Assembly (NCBI RefSeq): GCF_007746075.1
Contig: NZ_CP036340.1
Span: 1-53,694 of the forward strand
Length of the DNA stretch: 53,694 bases
From: Lacipirellula limnantheis
Lineage (GTDB): Bacteria; Planctomycetota; Planctomycetia; Pirellulales; Lacipirellulaceae
Reading direction: 5' to 3'
This document shows positions 49,613 to 53,694 of this stretch, one piece after another. A program made the translations under genes and the position numbers. The notes beneath the pieces are model-generated. The model was not told where the DNA came from. It made no database searches and was given only the letters and a program-made list of their open reading frames with translations. Each line of letters opens with the position of its first letter. Position 1 is the first letter of the stretch.

Positions 49613-50515
49613 TTAAGCCGCCTTTTTCTTGGAGCGTGCTCGAATGATTTCGGCCGCTTCCAGCAAGGCATTGAGCAAGCCCTGCTCGCCTAAGTCGCGT
49701 CGCGCCGTGATCGTCACGCGAACGTTGTCGCTCGTCTTGATCATCTCATTGGTCGACCGCCGTTTACCACCGCTCGATTTGGGGCGCGCCGAGACCTTGG
49801 CGACGTCAAGTTGGGTCATCTCCCCGGAAGCGGCCCGCTCCGCGAGCTGGGCCTGCGCCTTCTCGTCTTTGACCTTGGCCAGCTCATAAGCCGTCGAAGG
49901 GCTAATCTCGCCCCCCTCGATCCGAGCCTGCAGCTCCTCAGGGAGTTTGAGCAGCGAGAGGGCTTTGGAAACTTTGCCCTTCGAGACGTTGATCTGCTGC
50001 GACAACTCGGTGGCGTTCCAACCGTTGAGTTCCATCAGCGTCGCAAACGACCGGGCTTCTTCCATCCCGTTGAGATCTTCGCGGAGGAGGTTCTCGACCA
50101 ACTGCTCGGCGCGAATCTCCGACTCGCTCATCTCGCGATCGATGAACATGCAGGTGATGCGGCTGAGCCCCGCCTTGGTGACGGCCCGCCAGCGCCGCTC
50201 GCCGGCGATGATCAACCATTTCCCATGGTCCGCCGACCAACGGACCCGGATCGGCTGCAACTGCCCGCGAGCCGCGATGTCAGCCGACAACCGCTCGATC
50301 TCCTCTTCGTTGAAATGCTTCCGCGGCTGCTTCGGGTCGGGAATCACCTCGGTGGGATCGATCTCGCCGACCGAGCGGTTGCGGACGAAGTCGGTCTTCG
50401 GGGCGTCGTAGCCGCCGCTGCTGTAGGTCGGCAGCGTCGACTGGCCGTCGCGAATCCCGATCGACTCGCCCAGTCCGCCGGCCATCCCTTTCATCAATGA
50501 ATCGAACTTGCCCAT
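49613..50515 (-). CDS. parB: ParB partition protein
   Basis: A 300-aa ParB: N-terminal domain with IPDPKQPRKHFNEEEIERLS near 58-77, the nucleotide-binding signature IIAGERRWRAVTKAG near 102-116, ENLLREDLNGMEEA near 142, a helix-turn-helix over about 160-200 (TELSQQINVSKGKVSKALSL), and a basic C-terminus ending RARSKKKAA. It would bind parS and work with the ParA encoded directly upstream (one base between the genes). parS was not located. Confidence 0.9.
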   Translation of the reverse strand: MGKFDSLMKGMAGGLGESIGIRDGQSTLPTYSSGGYDAPKTDFVRNRSVGEIDPTEVIPDPKQPRKHFNEEEIERLSADIAARGQLQPIRVRWSADHGKWLIIAGERRWRAVTKAGLSRITCMFIDREMSESEIRAEQLVENLLREDLNGMEEARSFATLMELNGWNATELSQQINVSKGKVSKALSLLKLPEELQARIEGGEISPSTAYELAKVKDEKAQAQLAERAASGEMTQLDVAKVSARPKSSGGKRRSTNEMIKTSDNVRVTITARRDLGEQGLLNALLEAAEIIRARSKKKAA

Positions 50516-50516
50516 G

Positions 50517-51338
50517 TTATGCGGCCTCCTTCACGGTGCGAGGGGAACTGGTGCGGGCGGTGATTTCGTCGACCAAGGCTTTGACCGCTTTGACGGCGGC
50601 GTTGGTCCGTTTGCCGAGCGTGACCGGCGTTTTGAGCGAGACCGCTTCTTTGAAGTTGGTGGCGTGCGGAATGACCGTATCGAGGACAAGCTCACCGTAG
50701 GCGTCGCGCATCACCTGCTCGTAGACCTTGTGAATGCCGAGTCGCGCCTGGACCATCGACATCAAGAGACCCAACCAGCGGAGCCGGCTGTTGCGGGTCC
50801 GCTGGACCTCCTCAATGAACCGTTTGACGTGAATTACCCCTTGGGCCGAATAATCTTCGGGAACGACCGGCGTGATGCAGTAGTCGGCCGCCACCATCGC
50901 GGCCCAGGTGAGCAACTGCAAGTTCGGCGGGGTGTCGATCAGCACCACGTCGAAGTCGTCGCGAACTTCCGCGATGAACTGCCGCAGGGCGTCCTGCAAG
51001 AACCCGTGGCGCGCCGGATCGGGGTGATTAAAACTGGTCAGCGGTTCGGTCGCCGGGACGGCGAACAAGCCTGGAATATTCGTCGCGTGGACGATCCGTT
51101 CGGGCGCCGGATTCATCCGGTCGTCGAACAGCGCCACCACGGACCGCGCGGGGTCGAGCTCTTCGATCGTGCGGCTCCCGAAGAAGCTTTGCGAGAGGCT
51201 CGCTTGGGGGTCGCAGTCGATGACGAGCACCCGCTCCTTGCGGCGGGCCATTTCACCGGCGGCATGGAAGACCAGACTCGTCTTGCCGATGCCCCCTTTG
51301 CGATTGCTAGAGACGATGACTTTGAAGGAGTGGGACAT
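50517..51338 (-). CDS. parA: ParA partition ATPase
   Basis: A 273-aa ParA/Soj-type ATPase with the deviant Walker A motif KGGIGKTS near residues 12-20, DCDPQASLSQSFFG near 42-55 and DFDVVLIDTPPNLQLL near 130. No N-terminal DNA-binding domain is fused. ATG at 51338 is chosen because GAGG lies eight bases upstream; the frame extends three codons to a GTG that would overlap this site. Forms the parAB operon that segregates the plasmid. Confidence 0.9.
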   Translation of the reverse strand: MSHSFKVIVSSNRKGGIGKTSLVFHAAGEMARRKERVLVIDCDPQASLSQSFFGSRTIEELDPARSVVALFDDRMNPAPERIVHATNIPGLFAVPATEPLTSFNHPDPARHGFLQDALRQFIAEVRDDFDVVLIDTPPNLQLLTWAAMVAADYCITPVVPEDYSAQGVIHVKRFIEEVQRTRNSRLRWLGLLMSMVQARLGIHKVYEQVMRDAYGELVLDTVIPHATNFKEAVSLKTPVTLGKRTNAAVKAVKALVDEITARTSSPRTVKEAA

Positions 51339-51443
51339 CCAATGCACCTCGTGTTTCTGGCGAACGCATCCGTGTCGCCGCAGGCCAACGATGGATCTAA
51401 CTGTCAGTTACTTCTTGAGTTACGGAAAGTTTCCAGCGGAAAC

Positions 51444-51935
51444 TCACTCGCTCGTTTCCGCTGCCGCCTCTTGCCAGGCGTCGTCCTCGATCCCCTCATC
51501 GGACGGCTGCGCGGTAGTCGCTGCGGGCTCGGCTGGCCGTCGCTGGCGGGCGTAGCCCTGTTGGGCGAGCCACTGGCAGACGGCCGTCTCGATAATGTCT
51601 TGTCGGGTGTTGGGCGCGACCCGCTTGAGTTTCTGCCGCAGGGCCGCTTCGGTCAGTAGTTCATTGGTCTCGGCCGACAGCCGGGTGGTGACATTGGCGC
51701 GATCGCGGGAGCGCTGCGGAAGGGCTGGCGGCAGGCTCGCCGGGAGCCGCTTCCGCGGTCGCGACGGCGTGACGCGCGCCCCGGCCGCAGTGGCGTCAAC
51801 GCCTAGCGTGCCGAGGGCAATTTCAACCGTCTTGGCGGGGGCCTTCAGCCGGGTCGCTTCGAGCATCTTGGCGACCTGCTGCATCTCGTCGTGCATGGCG
51901 GCCAGATCGGATTGAAAACCGGTGGGCTTATCCAT
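51444..51935 (-). CDS. Small DNA-binding partner of the second ParA
   Basis: A 163-aa protein beginning MDKPTGFQSDLAAMHDEMQQ, with GGAGG seven bases before the ATG, overlapping the end of the second parA by eight bases. A short strand-helix-helix segment (NVTTRLSAETNELLTEAALRQ to RQDIIETAVCQWLAQQG, about 80-125) resembles a ribbon-helix-helix or CopG-type fold. Flanks are proline/arginine and glutamate rich. It is probably the centromere-binding protein of a ParF/ParG-like (type Ib) module. Confidence 0.72.
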   Translation of the reverse strand: MDKPTGFQSDLAAMHDEMQQVAKMLEATRLKAPAKTVEIALGTLGVDATAAGARVTPSRPRKRLPASLPPALPQRSRDRANVTTRLSAETNELLTEAALRQKLKRVAPNTRQDIIETAVCQWLAQQGYARQRRPAEPAATTAQPSDEGIEDDAWQEAAAETSE

Positions 51936-52605
51936 GGACCGCCTCCTTTCCGACAGCCGGCAACTGGCGCAACACATCTCCCATGACTTCCTCGAACAGC
52001 GCAGCGAGATCGGCCGTGGCGAGTTTGGCGTCCAAGGCTCGGCTGCGAATGACGGCGGTGCCAAAGCCATCGCGCAGCGCGTTGAGCCGGCGAATCTCAG
52101 CCTTAGCCACTGGCATGCCAAACGTCGCCAAATCGGCGCGGAGCCGTTTGGTTTGGAGATCCCCTTTGGCAGTCATCGTAATGACGATCGTCGCCAGCGG
52201 CTTGCGGCCGCCGCTGACGGCCTGACCCAATTTGACGTAGGTCAGCGCGTTCTTCAGCTCGCGAAGATCGGCCTTCGATGGTTGCAACGGAATGAGCGCC
52301 ACGTCGGCCAAAATCGTCGCTGCCTGGGCCATATCGCTGCGATTGTTGCCGGGGGTGTCGAGCACCAGCAGGTCGACTTGGCTGACGAGCTCGGCGCGGA
52401 CCTGCTCAATCTCCTCCAGCGATTCTGCCGTGCGAATCAGAATGCCCGGCTCCGCTTGCCGGAGCCAACCGGAAGAGGTCCCCTGCGGATCGACGTCGAG
52501 CAGGCCGACGCGGTAGCCTTGATCGAAGAGCCAGATGGCAAGTTGAGTGGCGAGGGTCGATTTCGCGACGCCTCCTTTGGTGTTGGTCAGGCAAATGTGA
52601 ATCAT
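51928..52605 (-). CDS. Second ParA-family ATPase (ParF-like)
   Basis: A 225-aa ParA-like protein with a deviant Walker A TKGGVAKST near residues 9-17, LLDVDPQGTSSGWL near 35-48 and VDLLVLDTPGNNRSD near 77-91. It is shorter than the ParA at 50517 and lacks extra domains, as in small type Ib (ParF-like) proteins. It heads an operon with the small DNA-binding gene. Just upstream lie an inverted repeat (52634-52670) and TGGCC repeats, possible centromere or operator sites. Confidence 0.85.
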   Translation of the reverse strand: MIHICLTNTKGGVAKSTLATQLAIWLFDQGYRVGLLDVDPQGTSSGWLRQAEPGILIRTAESLEEIEQVRAELVSQVDLLVLDTPGNNRSDMAQAATILADVALIPLQPSKADLRELKNALTYVKLGQAVSGGRKPLATIVITMTAKGDLQTKRLRADLATFGMPVAKAEIRRLNALRDGFGTAVIRSRALDAKLATADLAALFEEVMGDVLRQLPAVGKEAVHG

Positions 52606-52633
52606 GAACCATCAGTAGCGCACCTCCCGCCAT

Positions 52634-52670
52634 GTTGGCAACGGTGTATTTTGCAGCCTTCGTTGCCAAC
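52634..52670. repeat. Perfect inverted repeat upstream of the ParF-like operon
   Basis: GTTGGCAACG and CGTTGCCAAC, 10 bp each with 17 bases between, 29 bases upstream of the second parA start. Position and symmetry fit an operator or centromere site for the small DNA-binding partner. Confidence 0.6.
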
Positions 52671-52689
52671 GGGGTCGGGTCAGCATGGC

Positions 52690-52712
52690 TGGCCAGACTG
52701 GCCCAGCTGGCC
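52690..52712. repeat. TGGCC repeats at 9-bp spacing
   Basis: TGGCC begins at 52690, 52699 and 52708, an exact 9-bp period, with a further GGCC right after. Short regular repeats next to a ParF-like operon are typical of partition sites bound by ribbon-helix-helix proteins. Confidence 0.4.
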
Positions 52713-53237
52713 CGGCCAACCGGCGTGCGAGGAGCCGTCGGCTGAATCGCGTCGCCACGGTTCGTCAGGCTTCGTGTTAAAGCGTCGCTGCGGGGGCGCC
52801 AGACGGCGATCGACCAGCGATGGGAGGCCGACGAAAGGTCGGCCCCTCAAACGCCGCAGCGAGCGTTTTACGAGCTCGGACGATCACCGCTGCCTGTCAG
52901 CCGTCGAGGCCAGTTCGGTCAGTGCACGCCATGAACAACGCCGATGTCACGCCGCGGTCGAATGCGTCGCCCCGTCGCCACGGTTTGCTATCACTTCGCG
53001 ACTGGCAATCTGCGACGAAAAGGTAGGTTGCCAAACGACTTCGGTCGGAGTAGCTTCACTTCAAGTAGGTTGAAGGAATCTGCGCTATCGTTTTCCCTGA
53101 ATGAGGAAGGAGGGAAATGAAGCGGCCCGCATGGCGGCGTCGCAGGATGCAAGTTGTTTCGCGGATGGCCCCCGCGCCTTAGGAAAAACATTTTGGGCGC
53201 CAAGGAAACGTGCACCGACCCTGGCAGGTCAGCGCAT
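52713..53237. other. Non-coding interval before the origin
   Basis: No gene is convincing on either strand. It contains a hairpin GGCCGAC/GTCGGCC near 52826-52844 and a repeated GTCGCCACGGTT (near 52752 and 52975). ACCCTGGCAGGTC occurs twice near its right border (53217 and 53249), the second copy inside the terminator. Confidence 0.35.
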
Positions 53238-53265
53238 AAAAAAAGCCAACCCTGGCAGGTCGGCT
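53238..53265 (-). terminator. Minus-strand terminator close to the origin
   Basis: GCC-ACC pairs with GGT-GGC (one mismatch, 6-nt loop) and is followed on the minus strand by seven T. No minus-strand gene lies between here and repA, so the transcript it ends may be an RNA starting near the iterons or in the repA leader. Confidence 0.5.
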
Positions 53266-53472
53266 CTTTGGCACTCAGAAGCTTGGCGAGCGACTAAGTG
53301 AAGTTGGTGGTGGTGCACTGACTTTACCGGTCATCGCTCTTTTCTGTCAAGCGTTCTTTCGTGGGTTGCGGCTCAAGCTGCGCCACCATCTTTCGAAGCC
53401 TCTTGCTTCCTCCGTCAGCGACGACGCCTCGCTAGCGTTGTTCTCGTCGTGACTCGACGAGCAGCTGACGAG

Positions 53473-53580
53473 TACCGACTGTTGCGGGTCTGTATTACCG
53501 AGCGTTGCGGGTCGAAGTTACCGAGCGTTGCGGGTCAATGTACCGAGCGTTGCGGGTCAATGTACCGACTGTTGCGGGTC
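53473..53580 (+). repeat. Iteron array of the replication origin
   Basis: Five direct copies of an 18-bp unit, TACCGA(GC/CT)GTTGCGGGTC, at 53473, 53496, 53519, 53541 and 53563, with a period of 22-23 bases (about two helical turns). The first and last copies carry CT; the three inner ones carry GC. This is the expected RepA binding site. No DnaA box was recognised. Confidence 0.92.
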
Positions 53581-53694
53581 CATTGGGCGCCTTAACGTGT
53601 TGAAATGAAAGGGGTTTTGGAGGCTCTACTTTAGTTACTTATAGATACCAACTGCTACTGCATGGGAGCAGCAGTTATTTGATTGAGGATGAGG
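53581..53694 (+). promoter_or_regulatory. Origin-proximal AT-rich stretch and repA leader
   Basis: Follows the last iteron and leads to the repA start across the circular junction. It is the most AT-rich part of the region (TTTAGTTACTTATAGATA around 53630-53648) and would suit strand opening. A hairpin AACTGCT/AGCAGTT (53650-53676) lies just before the ribosome binding site and could control repA translation. Confidence 0.55.

Noticed and set aside
50508..53073. Plus-strand frames of about 383 codons opposite parA and the second parA
   Set aside because: They are shadows of high-GC partition genes that have clear ATPase motifs on the minus strand.
1..53694. CRISPR array, tRNA or rRNA genes, complete insertion sequences
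   Set aside because: No regular spacer-repeat array, tRNA-like cloverleaf, rRNA sequence or transposase with terminal repeats was seen. The iterons are direct repeats with only 4-5 base gaps, not CRISPR.

Overview
The window looks like one complete circular plasmid of 53.7 kb, opened at the first base of its replication initiator gene. An array of five iterons lies at 53473-53580, about 114 bases before the right end, and would sit just upstream of repA (1-1515) once the ends are joined. The likely host is a planctomycete, Pirellulales-like. The grounds are secreted proteins with PEP-CTERM-like or dockerin-like C-termini, many PIN, NTase and RadC accessory genes, and small families I associate with that phylum. 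This is inference; there is no rRNA or tRNA.

Layout. (1) 1-4.7 kb: replication (RepA, an AAA+ ATPase, a prim-pol primase). (2) 4.7-13.1 kb: mostly minus-strand accessory genes: a PIN toxin-antitoxin pair, a 973-aa adenine-methyltransferase fusion and several small unknowns. Between them, on the plus strand, lies about 1.5 kb of non-coding but intensely structured sequence (about 10.38-11.88 kb) with an intrinsic terminator, followed by a basic 232-aa protein. This RNA plus protein unit is the best candidate for an undescribed system. (3) 13.7-27.6 kb: a plasmid-borne phosphorelay and c-di-GMP island: PilZ, a diguanylate cyclase, response regulators, an HPt protein, a 1489-aa hybrid kinase, a REC-GGDEF-EAL protein, an HDOD protein and a LuxR-type regulator. 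It contains a decayed second copy of the 232-aa gene region. (4) 27.8-31.2 kb: an HTH/nucleotidyltransferase toxin-antitoxin-like pair with a striking operator-promoter, then a large secreted repeat protein. (5) 31.3-34 kb: a XerD-like recombinase and small genes between two dif-like 11-6-11 sites. (6) 34-41 kb: Mrr-type nuclease, GYF-domain membrane protein, RadC protein, dockerin-like secreted protein, a stand-alone TSCPD domain protein and a large exported protein. (7) 41-48.3 kb: mobilisation: VirD4-type coupling protein, tandem paralogues of unknown role, MobF relaxase and an RHH accessory protein. No VirB-type secretion genes are present, so the plasmid looks mobilisable rather than self-transmissible. 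(8) 48.4-52.6 kb: partition: a truncated ParB, a second PIN toxin-antitoxin pair, ParB and ParA, then a second ParA with a small DNA-binding partner. (9) 52.6-53.7 kb: non-coding partition/origin region with inverted repeats, a minus-strand terminator and the iterons.

How it fits together: RepA on the iterons, with the primase and AAA+ ATPase, would copy the plasmid. The two ParA modules, two or three toxin-antitoxin pairs and the XerD/dif-like module would keep it. The relaxase and coupling protein would let it move. Methyltransferase, Mrr and RadC proteins suggest traffic with restriction systems. The signalling island and secreted proteins are cargo.
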